NCBI GenBank assembly: GCA_016297405.1
Contig: JAEDGP010000005.1
Location: 1 to 54,405, forward strand
Length of the DNA: 54,405 bases
Direction: 5' to 3'
Source of the DNA: Treponema sp.
GTDB taxonomy: Bacteria; Spirochaetota; Spirochaetia; Treponematales; Treponemataceae
Positions 1 to 7,169 of the stretch are shown piece after piece (position 1 is the stretch's first letter; each line of letters starts with the position of its first letter). The translations under genes and the position numbers were made by a program. Below the pieces are notes generated by a model that had not been told where the DNA came from, did not search any database, and was given only the letters and a program-made list of their open reading frames with translations.

Positions 1-695
1 GTAAAGATTCACGTCTTTCTTCTGAAGATGTTCTTGCAGCAGCTCAGAACCGGGGTATGATGATTGCTCCACTTCCTTTGGAAGAAGCTCAAAAAGTCGA
101 AATCCTTCGCGGACCAAACATCAAGCCTTGTCCAAAGTGCAGAGACTACGAACCAAAGCTTACATTGCCAGTTCGTCTTAAAGCAGGAGACAACGTTTCT
201 ACAGATGACATCATGCCAGCTGGTGCAAAGGTTCTTCCATTGCGTTCTAACATTCCAGAAATCAGTAAGTTCACTCTTACCCGTCTTGATGAAACTTTTT
301 ACACAAGAAGCGAAGCTGAAAACTTTGCAAACTGTATTGTTGTAGGTGGCGAAAACTATGGTCAGGGTTCCAGCCGTGAACACGCTGCTCTTGGACCTAT
401 GTATCTTGGTGTACGTGCAATCCTTACAAAATCCTTTGCCCGCATTCATAAAGCTAACCTTATAAATTACGGAATTATTCCAATGAATTTCGTAAATCCG
501 GCAGACTATGATATAATAAATCAGGGTGATATACTCGAACTTACAAACATCGAAGAAGCACTCAATACAGGTTGCGAATTCGAAGTTATATGTAACGGAA
601 AAGTAATCAAAGCAACAAATGACCTTGCTGCCCGCTCTAGAGAGATTTTGAAACAAGGTGGTCTTGCCGCTTACACTCGTAACGGCGGAAATTAA
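1..695 (+). CDS. Aconitate hydratase, C-terminal part (5' end outside window)
   Basis: Interconverts citrate and isocitrate in the cytoplasm. The reading frame is open from the window edge (codons in phase with position 3), so the ATG at 57 is internal. About 230 codons are visible: the end of the Fe-S catalytic part, a CPKC-containing linker, then the swivel domain with GDNVSTDDIMPAG (about 186-224) and GGENYGQGSSREHAALGP (about 345-398), which carries the substrate-binding Ser/Arg loop of the aconitase superfamily. The linker plus swivel arrangement fits the monomeric aconitases (Aquifex-type) better than the separate small subunit of isopropylmalate dehydratase, because the frame continues upstream into a longer protein. 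Isopropylmalate or homoaconitase specificity cannot be excluded without the N-terminal part. Confidence 0.88.
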   Translation, partial: KDSRLSSEDVLAAAQNRGMMIAPLPLEEAQKVEILRGPNIKPCPKCRDYEPKLTLPVRLKAGDNVSTDDIMPAGAKVLPLRSNIPEISKFTLTRLDETFYTRSEAENFANCIVVGGENYGQGSSREHAALGPMYLGVRAILTKSFARIHKANLINYGIIPMNFVNPADYDIINQGDILELTNIEEALNTGCEFEVICNGKVIKATNDLAARSREILKQGGLAAYTRNGGN

Positions 696-702
696 TTCAT
701 CT

Positions 703-804
703 GGCAAAGGAAAATGATTCATTTTCCTTTGCCATTGATACAATGCGGGCTAGTTGTTCAGCTCGCATTTATCTGGCAACTTTAACTAAAAAAACAGTTG
801 CCAG
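703..804. repeat. Cluster of three intergenic hairpins
   Basis: Three inverted repeats follow the aconitase stop: 703-717/719-733 (15 bp perfect stem with a one-base centre), 743-751/760-768 (9 bp with one G-U pair) and 773-781/796-804 (9 bp, 14-base loop). None is followed by a clear T-run, so a classical intrinsic terminator is not convincing. The first and third both begin with the word CTGGCAA. They may stabilise or end the aconitase transcript, or be members of a dispersed repeat family. Confidence 0.5.
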
Positions 805-883
805 TTCTTCCTCTCAAACCACTTTCAGCTTATAACAGCTATCTGAATCTCGCACTACAACTTGTTTATGACGGAGGCCAAAA

Positions 884-1585
884 ATGGAAGTGCACAATTT
901 GATGGAAGACTATGTTCAGCAGCGAATCAAAGAGATTTATACTCAACTCACTGAAAAAAAAATCGAATGGTTAACATGTAACTGCGAAAGCTGCCAAATG
1001 GATGCCCTCTGCTATGTATTAAACCGAATAAAACCCTCATACATAATATCTGGCCGTGGCCATGTTTATGCCAATCAAAAAATGGAAAATCAGCAATTAA
1101 AAGCCGATGTTGACGCTGTTGCTATAGAAGCGATTCGCGTGATTTCGTCCATTCAACGACCATATCATAAAATAGTTGCTAAACAAAAAGAAATTTCGGG
1201 AAAACCTGAAAACATTCCATATTACAACTTTCCTGTATTCAGCGGTACTGTATATGACGGAACTACCTTCGAACCACTTATTGATGCAAAAATCACATTG
1301 AAAGATAAAAACGGAAACACTCCAATGCAAGATTTTTCATGGACAAATCCATCAAAAACTTACAAACCTACAAACGGTTCTTATACATTCTGGCCACAAT
1401 CCCTGACTGCAGAAAACTTAGGTTCGACTAGAAAATTCAATTTTACCGTTGAAGTAACAGCTGAAGGTTACTACCCGGCAAGTTATGCGTTTGACATAAT
1501 TTTGGAAAGTCAGGAAGGTATCAAGAATACAATTAACCAATCATTAACAGTAAAAATTCAAGATCTTTTCCTTTTTAAAGAATAG
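884..1585 (+). CDS. ComFB-domain protein with C-terminal beta-sandwich domain
   Basis: The N-terminal third (residues about 3-65) matches the ComFB family: a NLMEDYV start, then TCNCESCQMDALCYVLNR with a C-x-C-x-x-C cluster that may bind metal. ComFB proteins have been reported as cyclic-dinucleotide receptors in cyanobacteria; this is family knowledge, not visible here. Residues about 118-225 (from VFSGTVYDG) look like a carboxypeptidase-regulatory or Ig-like beta sandwich. No signal peptide is seen, so it is probably cytoplasmic. A strong Shine-Dalgarno, CGGAGG, lies at 872-877 before ATG 884. It is monocistronic, followed by a strong terminator. The C-terminal domain call is the weaker part. 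Confidence 0.72.
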   Translation: MEVHNLMEDYVQQRIKEIYTQLTEKKIEWLTCNCESCQMDALCYVLNRIKPSYIISGRGHVYANQKMENQQLKADVDAVAIEAIRVISSIQRPYHKIVAKQKEISGKPENIPYYNFPVFSGTVYDGTTFEPLIDAKITLKDKNGNTPMQDFSWTNPSKTYKPTNGSYTFWPQSLTAENLGSTRKFNFTVEVTAEGYYPASYAFDIILESQEGIKNTINQSLTVKIQDLFLFKE

Positions 1586-1598
1586 CCTTGATTGACCT

Positions 1599-1667
1599 AA
1601 AAATCCCCCTGCTATGATGAACAAAACTGATCAAATCCATTCTTCATTGTAGCAGGGGATTTTTTTG
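1599..1667. terminator. Intrinsic terminator after the ComFB gene, possibly bidirectional
   Basis: A long inverted repeat with arms at about 1602-1621 and 1643-1662, containing CCCCTGCTA and TAGCAGGGG, ends in a run of seven T on the plus strand. The opposite side carries a shorter A-run, so it could also stop minus-strand transcripts from the broken glycosidase gene. Confidence 0.82.
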
Positions 1668-1707
1668 TCTGCAGAAATAGTATATAGATAAAAAAACATA
1701 ATGAAGA

Positions 1708-2197
1708 TCACCTGCAAATCAGAATGAAAATTATCTCGCAATTTTTGATACACGAATCAAATCTATATTGATTATCCTGAACAATGAGTTCATTCTCCAC
1801 TCTGCTTAAAAGGCTTTTTTCCACCACATCGGGAAAAAGAAATCCCAGGGAAAGATCTATAGCATATGACATATCTCTTGTCCACGCAGTAGACCAATTC
1901 GCCCCTGCTGAAAAAACACCATCCTTATGTATGTTAAGCTTAACTTCTTCAAAGGCCATTTTTGTAAGGAAATCCAAAATCGGATCATTAAGTTGTACAA
2001 AAGGATATTCTCCGGGTGAAAGAGTTTTTTTACTTGCAATGCCATCAACAACCGATTTTACACTATTTGACTCCACAATCGCATTATCACCATTAACCTT
2101 CGACAAAGCTTTATTTGCTTTGATTACAAAACTCTCATTTTCATAATCATACGCAAAAACAGTTACCGCTTTCAAAAAAAACAAAAAAATGCTTCAT
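1708..2197 (-). pseudogene. Broken secreted six-hairpin glycosidase gene
   Basis: The readable part from 2184 contains FSAGANWSTAWTRDMSYAID, which resembles the WTRD region of six-hairpin glycosidases (the amylo-glucosidase/rhamnosidase-like group). The start of that frame would be TTG, inside a run of eight T. An ATG at 2195-2197 with an upstream AAGGA encodes MKHFFVF in a different frame; removing one T from the T8 tract (2174-2181) joins it to LKAVTVFAYDYE and restores a plausible signal peptide. The other end is also lost: after about 135 residues the protein stops matching and ends, far short of the several hundred residues of the family. Two independent lesions make this a pseudogene. 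The exact glycosidase family is uncertain. Confidence 0.68.
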
Positions 2198-2248
2198 ATC
2201 AACATCCTTGCCAATAATATAACCTATAATTCACCATATGAAAACATT

Positions 2249-3556
2249 TTACAGAACCTTAGGCAAACTATAAACGCTTGTTGTATAACACGGACTAAGT
2301 TTTTCCCTGCGCAATAGCCACGGGCAGTTATCTTCGTTGCCATCTTCGCATACCATCGATGCTACACCAGGCTTTACGACATATCGACCAGAATTATCAT
2401 TAACTTTTTCAACTGATTTCATGACAAGATTTTCACGATTTTCCATTTCATCCAAGCTGGTATAAAACAGAAGATTCTCGTTGTCAGATGATCTCAACCC
2501 GAACAGATTGATACCGATTTTTCTGTATGCAAAGCCAGGCCGGTAGATCTTTTCCAAAATTCGGAAAGCCGCATTTTGAATTTTTATTATCGATGAACTG
2601 TATGTTTCCAGAACACAGCTGTCACCCCCAAAATAATATTTTTCTTCAAGTTCCAAATTCTCAGTAAACGAAAAGGGTCTTACCGTCTGAACAATCACGT
2701 TGACTATACAGCATTGAAGTTTTTCCTTTCTTAACTTGGCGCAAGCATTCATAACAAAAACACTTAAAGCCTGCTTTAATCCGTCCAGTGCATAAACATT
2801 TTCCTTGAAACTCCTGCTGCAGGTTATTACGGTTTTTGACTTTTCCCGTTCTGTATAAGGAATTTGCGACAGCCCCTTCAATTCAAGAACAGTCCTGAAA
2901 CCATTTACAGTCAACAACCTCTTTGCATCAGCCTCACTCATATTCGAAAGCTCATATGCTGACTCTATGCCCCTACGTTTCAGGATTTTTGCCTTCGCAG
3001 GTCCAATCCCCCAGACATCTTTTACAGCATAATTTTCAAGCTGCTCCCGCTGATTACATTCAAACCAATTGAATGTACCTCCATGTTTTTTTGCAAGCTT
3101 ATTGCAAAGTTTTGCAAGCGTTTTTGTCGATGCAATTCCTATAGAAATGGGCACACCAATCTCACTGAATGCACGTTCACGTATAGTTCTTGCAATCCCT
3201 GAAGCCTCTTCCGGCTCCATCTGCGGCAAAAACAAAAAGCTTTCATCTATGGAATACATTTCTGATTCGATAGAATATTGGGCATACAACATATTCAATC
3301 TTGAGCTGATATCAGCATAAAGCGTATAATTTGACGAAAAGACAGCAACCCCCAACTGCTCACATTTTTCCCTAATTTTAAAAAAAGGATCTCCTCTGTG
3401 AAAACCAAGTTTTTTGCATTCAGCATTCAAAGCAATGATTATTCCATCATTATTAGACAACACAGCTACCGGTTTTCTCCGAAGATCCGGGCGAAAAAGA
3501 ACTTCACAAGAGGCATAAAAACTGTTGGCATCAGCATGCAGAATCAGAAAATCCAC
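2249..3556 (-). CDS. umuC: Y-family DNA polymerase V catalytic subunit (UmuC)
   Basis: Translesion DNA polymerase. At 435 residues it is close to the family length of about 422. It has the N-terminal HADANSFYASCE motif (catalytic Asp9, steric-gate Tyr14), the YSIDESF motif (Asp104, Glu105), a helix-hairpin-helix region near GIGPAKAKILKRRG and little-finger sequence after it. The C-terminal end, with KLSPCYTT and a final P-K-V, matches UmuC rather than DinB. The start is GTG at 3554-3556 and lies inside the upstream UmuD-like gene, giving a 26-bp overlap that implies translational coupling. All catalytic residues I can check are present, so the polymerase looks active. Confidence 0.93.
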   Translation of the reverse strand: MDFLILHADANSFYASCEVLFRPDLRRKPVAVLSNNDGIIIALNAECKKLGFHRGDPFFKIREKCEQLGVAVFSSNYTLYADISSRLNMLYAQYSIESEMYSIDESFLFLPQMEPEEASGIARTIRERAFSEIGVPISIGIASTKTLAKLCNKLAKKHGGTFNWFECNQREQLENYAVKDVWGIGPAKAKILKRRGIESAYELSNMSEADAKRLLTVNGFRTVLELKGLSQIPYTEREKSKTVITCSRSFKENVYALDGLKQALSVFVMNACAKLRKEKLQCCIVNVIVQTVRPFSFTENLELEEKYYFGGDSCVLETYSSSIIKIQNAAFRILEKIYRPGFAYRKIGINLFGLRSSDNENLLFYTSLDEMENRENLVMKSVEKVNDNSGRYVVKPGVASMVCEDGNEDNCPWLLRREKLSPCYTTSVYSLPKVL

Positions 3557-3902
3557 CGTTTATTACATTCCTTATCTGATAAGTCACTATACCAAACAAC
3601 TCCATGGCGATTTCTGTTCTACCTGAATAATCGTATGTATAGCATTTTTTTTCCCTGTTAAAAGTCAACTGTCTGCAGATAAATTCCCCATCCCTGCAAA
3701 TGACAGCCATACACCCATCGTACGCAGATTTTCGCCTATCCACAATCACCATATCCTTATCCAGAATATGGTTACTCTCAAGAGCATTTCCATGTACATA
3801 AAATTCAAATTCAGATGCTGGGAAAGGTCTTAACATCCTGTTAAAATCAATTCGACTTTTTTCATAATCTCTAGCTGGACTTGGAAAACCGGTTGCGTTC
3901 AT
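3531..3902 (-). CDS. UmuD'-like protein lacking the self-cleavage apparatus
   Basis: Partner of UmuC in a polymerase V-type complex. Its 123 residues align without gaps over the first 75 or so to E. coli UmuD from Gly25 onward (offset 20): GFPSPARDY corresponds to the sequence just after the UmuD Cys24-Gly25 cleavage point. Only MNAT precedes it, and an in-frame TAA stands two codons upstream of ATG 3900-3902, so no longer form is possible. The catalytic serine position (UmuD Ser60 in GDSM) is Ala40 in GNAL, and the lysine position (Lys97) is Arg77 in DGEFICRQL. It therefore looks like a UmuD' made directly, without RecA-stimulated cleavage. AAGGTG serves as ribosome binding site. Functional consequence is inference. 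Confidence 0.88.
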   Translation of the reverse strand: MNATGFPSPARDYEKSRIDFNRMLRPFPASEFEFYVHGNALESNHILDKDMVIVDRRKSAYDGCMAVICRDGEFICRQLTFNREKKCYTYDYSGRTEIAMELFGIVTYQIRNVINGGFSDSAC

Positions 3903-3922
3903 ATATTACACCTTTTATTTTG

Positions 3923-3966
3923 TATAGTAACAACTATAAATATAATATATACTATCAATTTGTCAA
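3923..3966 (-). promoter_or_regulatory. Promoter and palindromic operator of the umuD'-umuC pair
   Basis: On the minus strand a perfect -35 TTGACA (3961-3966) is followed after 16 bases by TATATT (3939-3944). Immediately downstream, where transcription should start, lies the palindrome TATAGT-AACA-ACTATA (3923-3938); a further half-site ACTATC is at 3951-3956 in the spacer. The position is that of a repressor operator. The sequence is not the E. coli or Bacillus LexA box, so the binding protein is unknown. Confidence 0.62.
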
Positions 3967-4005
3967 GTATTTTTATGAATTGTGCAAAATATTTTTAAAA
4001 ATAAA

Positions 4006-4147
4006 GAGCTGTCCCAATAAGTTTGCATTACGGTGGTTGAGTTTATCGAAACCACCACATTTAGTGTAGCAGTCATTTGACGAGAGGTTCCTGAGCCCTT
4101 CTACAGGCTCAATGAGCGCTACACTCATTACTTTTGGGACAGACGCC
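4006..4147. repeat. MITE-like structured element with terminal inverted repeats
   Basis: About 140 bp bounded by imperfect inverted repeats, CTGTCCCAATAAGT (4009-4022) and ACTTTTGGGACAG (4130-4142). Inside are three further inverted repeats: GGTGGTT/AACCACC (4032-4038/4050-4056), AGTGTAGC/GCTACACT (4063-4070/4118-4125) and GAGCC/GGCTC (4093-4097/4106-4110). No protein is encoded. The whole can fold into a long branched hairpin, as expected for a non-autonomous mobile element or dispersed repeat. No second copy is seen in this window. Confidence 0.6.
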
Positions 4148-4168
4148 TTCAAAATAACACAAAAAGAT

Positions 4169-5095
4169 TTAGCCTCTAGGAGCTTTCATCGGATCGATAG
4201 GATTTCCATTCTGAAATACCATAAACTTTATGGTTGATTCTGGCTTTTTTCCTGTTGTGCCAAGAGAGTCTCCACTAAGAACATAATCACCTTTTTTCAC
4301 AGAAACAACGCTTAAGCCAGAATATGAATATATGAGACCTGTTTTAGATTGAACGAAAACAATTTCACCAAATCCTCGATAAAGTCCTGTGTACATCACA
4401 GTTCCTTCATGCACAACTCTTACAGATTCGTTGTCCACACCTGTAAGTTCAACTCCAGAAACCTTTCCTTTTATTTTCTTTACCGTGGGATTCTGCAAAG
4501 GCCAGACAATTCCTTTTGTCTTATACTCATTTGAAGCAACATTGTTTTTTTCTATGATTGTAGTTTTTACAGATGGTTTTTCAGTTTTTTCAGGTAAAAC
4601 GACTTTTTTAGATTCATCGTTTTTTGTAGCACTGGCAATTGCAGGCTGAGAAACAAAGACTTTGAGTTTTTGACCAACCTTAATAGTCGCATTTGAATCG
4701 AGGGAATTCACAGAAAGAAGCTCAGGTAATTTCATGGAATATTTTCTTGCAATACCATAGAGGGTATCGCCTTTCTGAACAACATAAATCTGGGAAGAAA
4801 GTTTATCATAGGATTTATCCGAAGACATTCTTTTTGAAGAGGATAGAGCTGCCGCATTGCTTATATTGGCACTTGGAATCACTAGTTTTTGACCAGCCTT
4901 CAGAATATCAGATTCTGAAAGGTTATTCGCAGCCCTGAGTTCTGCCACCGTAATCTGATATTTACGACTTATCGAATAAAGAGTATCACCCTTCTGAACA
5001 GAATACGAAGAATCAGCGAAGGAAAGGGAAGACGCAAAAAGCATCGTGGATAAGGCGATAGATTTTTTTAAGACAGAAAAATTGCAATTTACCAT
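4169..5095 (-). CDS. LysM-LytM (degenerate M23) periplasmic protein
   Basis: It has a signal peptide (about residues 1-27, ending SLSFA), LysM domain 1 at about 31-74 (YSVQKGDTLYSISRKY), LysM domain 2 at about 104-147 and a C-terminal M23/LytM fold from about 205. LysM binds peptidoglycan. The M23 part keeps the scaffold (VVHEGTVMYTGLYRGFG and NGNPIDP) but lacks the zinc-binding H-x-x-x-D and H-x-H motifs: the usual YAH and LHFE positions read YSYS and IKFM. It is thus more like the amidase activators EnvC/NlpD than an active endopeptidase. It is the last gene of the cheW-recN operon, 42 bases after the HD gene. Confidence 0.82.
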   Translation of the reverse strand: MVNCNFSVLKKSIALSTMLFASSLSFADSSYSVQKGDTLYSISRKYQITVAELRAANNLSESDILKAGQKLVIPSANISNAAALSSSKRMSSDKSYDKLSSQIYVVQKGDTLYGIARKYSMKLPELLSVNSLDSNATIKVGQKLKVFVSQPAIASATKNDESKKVVLPEKTEKPSVKTTIIEKNNVASNEYKTKGIVWPLQNPTVKKIKGKVSGVELTGVDNESVRVVHEGTVMYTGLYRGFGEIVFVQSKTGLIYSYSGLSVVSVKKGDYVLSGDSLGTTGKKPESTIKFMVFQNGNPIDPMKAPRG

Positions 5096-5137
5096 ATAGT
5101 CATTATCGGCATAAATGCACTTTTTTTGTAGTTTGAT

Positions 5138-6367
5138 TTACGAAGTTTCACCAGTAATTTCGCGAAAAAGTTTTCCAACATGGATTCCATCAATAACTTT
5201 GTCAACGCCATAAGATTTCAGTATTCCATCCCTTCCATACTTAAGATGAGAGGATGTAATGCCATGTTTTATTGATATATCCGCTTCCATCAATGCAGAA
5301 AGATGATCGGCAATTCTTACAATTCTACCATCTACCGGCGAAAATTCGCTTGAATTGTATTTTTTGTTCAAATCAGTCCATTCCACTTGCACTGTCTTTC
5401 CATCAACAAAAATACGATCGGAAAATTCATCGCTAGTGTAATAAATCAACTCATTTGCATAAAAAGGTTCCATAAGAGGAACAAGTTCCTTGTTCACGAT
5501 CTCGTCTTCAATTCTCTTAACGATAAATGGAAGTTCATCTGTAGCCTGCTTTACAGGAGAAATGATATCTCTGGTAACAGCTTCGGGAAGATCATGAAAA
5601 AGTGCGCTGAAAAAGTCATTCACCACACGACGTTCGCACATCTTTACAGGATTTGAGCGACAGAACAACAAAGTCATTATAGCAACGAAATAGCAGTGAC
5701 CCAAAACACTTGTGCTAGGCACCCGGGGGGTTTGATTCCATCTCGTCTGAAAACGCAGCTGTTCTATCTTCATGATAAAATCAAATGAAATCTGTCTGGT
5801 CACAAGACTCTGCACCACAGGCAAATCCAAAAAAGGTTGAAGCTGTGCCTGAAGTTCTGTATTGATTTTATCCGTCCGTTCCCTTTCATTCACAGCTCGA
5901 AGCATATCAAGCTCTCTGATCGTAGAAAACTTATGGGCTGCCGACAACACTTTTGCAGCAGCTTTTGATTTAGCAGGAATCTCAAATGATCCGGACTTCT
6001 GGCCAATATAAATCGTGAACATGGAAAAAAGCTCATCATCATTCAAAATCGACTTATACTGGTTCAAAACCCATTCATTCAGTCTCATATATTCGGCAGG
6101 ATATTCTTTCTTAAGCATCTGTTGTACAGGAGCCTTTATGTCGCAAAGTGCAATTTTTCTAAGGAGATCAAACAAAGAAGCATAAATCATCCACTTCCAG
6201 TCAATTTTTACTCCTCTAGCCTCTTCCCCTTTGCCGATAATATAGGCCAGCACCATTTTCTCAGCAGCTTTATCCATTTCCACAAATTCAAACGGACGAA
6301 TCAAATCGTTCCATCGCTGAATAGAGAATCCTTCGAATATTTTTAAAGCCAGTTTCTGGTTGATCAT
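5138..6367 (-). CDS. HD-domain phosphohydrolase family protein (YfbR-like)
   Basis: About 409 residues from the ATG at 6365-6367, which directly follows the TAA of the upstream gene; an upstream extension would run into that gene, so this start is preferred. The middle part carries His224 in LGHCYFVA and the His-Asp pair 258-259 in ALFHDLPEAVTRDI, with a later Asp in RIADHLSAL, the metal-binding pattern of HD hydrolases. The HDLPE signature recalls the YfbR 5'-nucleotidase and related tRNA/nucleotide-acting HD proteins, but the N-terminal 200 residues are unlike YfbR and substrate is unknown. It is cytoplasmic, with no signal peptide. Confidence 0.75.
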   Translation of the reverse strand: MINQKLALKIFEGFSIQRWNDLIRPFEFVEMDKAAEKMVLAYIIGKGEEARGVKIDWKWMIYASLFDLLRKIALCDIKAPVQQMLKKEYPAEYMRLNEWVLNQYKSILNDDELFSMFTIYIGQKSGSFEIPAKSKAAAKVLSAAHKFSTIRELDMLRAVNERERTDKINTELQAQLQPFLDLPVVQSLVTRQISFDFIMKIEQLRFQTRWNQTPRVPSTSVLGHCYFVAIMTLLFCRSNPVKMCERRVVNDFFSALFHDLPEAVTRDIISPVKQATDELPFIVKRIEDEIVNKELVPLMEPFYANELIYYTSDEFSDRIFVDGKTVQVEWTDLNKKYNSSEFSPVDGRIVRIADHLSALMEADISIKHGITSSHLKYGRDGILKSYGVDKVIDGIHVGKLFREITGETS

Positions 6368-6368
6368 T

Positions 6369-7169
6369 TTACTTGCTTGAACCTGCTTTCTGGTCTGCAT
6401 CCATCTTGTCTTTCCAGACAATAGCTTTCTTTTTTACTTCTTCAGCATTCTTAGCATCATTCAAAGCAAGATAAAGCTTTTGTCTTGCAAGAAGGAATTT
6501 TATACCACTTCGCATATCATCAATTCTTCGAGTCGAAAGCTCATACTTATCACGATAAGAAGCAGCTGAGGCTTCGACCAGTTTACCAAGAAGACGCAGA
6601 TACAAAACGGTGGTTTCATAATCAGGATCATTAGGGTTGAAATAGGATTTTGCTGCTTTTCTCATGTCGATAAGGTTTTTTGCGACCACAACATAGCGCC
6701 CTTTTAACTCTACAAAGGACCATTTCCATTTGCTGTTGTCACCGAAAGCAATTTCCAAAAGATTAATCGCAAGTCCAAGCTTTCGTACAATATAATAGCG
6801 TTTGTTTACATCCACCTTTATGATAGCTTCGTAATTTTTTGCAAGATCAGCATAAGGAATATCGATAATATTTGTTACCAATTCCTCAAGGTATATGATT
6901 GCCTTATATAAAATCTTTCGTGCATCATTCAAGGCATCATTATTCTTCACTTCCAGAATCTTGATTGAAAGGCTGTTTTGAGCCATATAAAGAGAAGCCA
7001 CATAAATCATATCTTCGCAAAGCATGAGTTTTTTATATGCCGCATCAGGTGCATTGGCAATGGCATTCAGTACAGTCTTTTCTTTACCTAATGTTGCAGT
7101 TATTTTCGACTGATAGGGTTTTATTGCATCAGCAAATTCAAGTCTTGTCTGTTCCGAGATTTTAGCCAT
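6369..7169 (-). CDS. Conserved treponemal protein of unknown function, helical
   Basis: 266 residues, no signal peptide or membrane segment, rich in Lys, Ala and Leu with long predicted helices. I recognise no catalytic motif. The ATG at 7167-7169 overlaps the recN stop in TGATG and has a G-rich ribosome binding site upstream; a TTG one codon earlier is less likely. It lies between recN and the HD gene with almost no spacing, so it is co-expressed with both. A structural or scaffold role is possible, but this is a guess. Confidence 0.7.
   Translation of the reverse strand: MAKISEQTRLEFADAIKPYQSKITATLGKEKTVLNAIANAPDAAYKKLMLCEDMIYVASLYMAQNSLSIKILEVKNNDALNDARKILYKAIIYLEELVTNIIDIPYADLAKNYEAIIKVDVNKRYYIVRKLGLAINLLEIAFGDNSKWKWSFVELKGRYVVVAKNLIDMRKAAKSYFNPNDPDYETTVLYLRLLGKLVEASAASYRDKYELSTRRIDDMRSGIKFLLARQKLYLALNDAKNAEEVKKKAIVWKDKMDADQKAGSSK

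Noticed and set aside
9..743. Long open frame on the minus strand opposite the aconitase.
   Set aside because: Shadow frame of a clear conserved gene; no ribosome binding site or recognisable protein.
2249..3556. DinB (polymerase IV) assignment for the Y-family polymerase.
   Set aside because: The C-terminal KLSPCYTT pattern and the adjacent UmuD'-like gene point to UmuC.
3881..4069. Small plus-strand open frame reaching into the structured repeat.
   Set aside because: It overlaps the umu promoter and the repeat, has no ribosome binding site and low-complexity composition.
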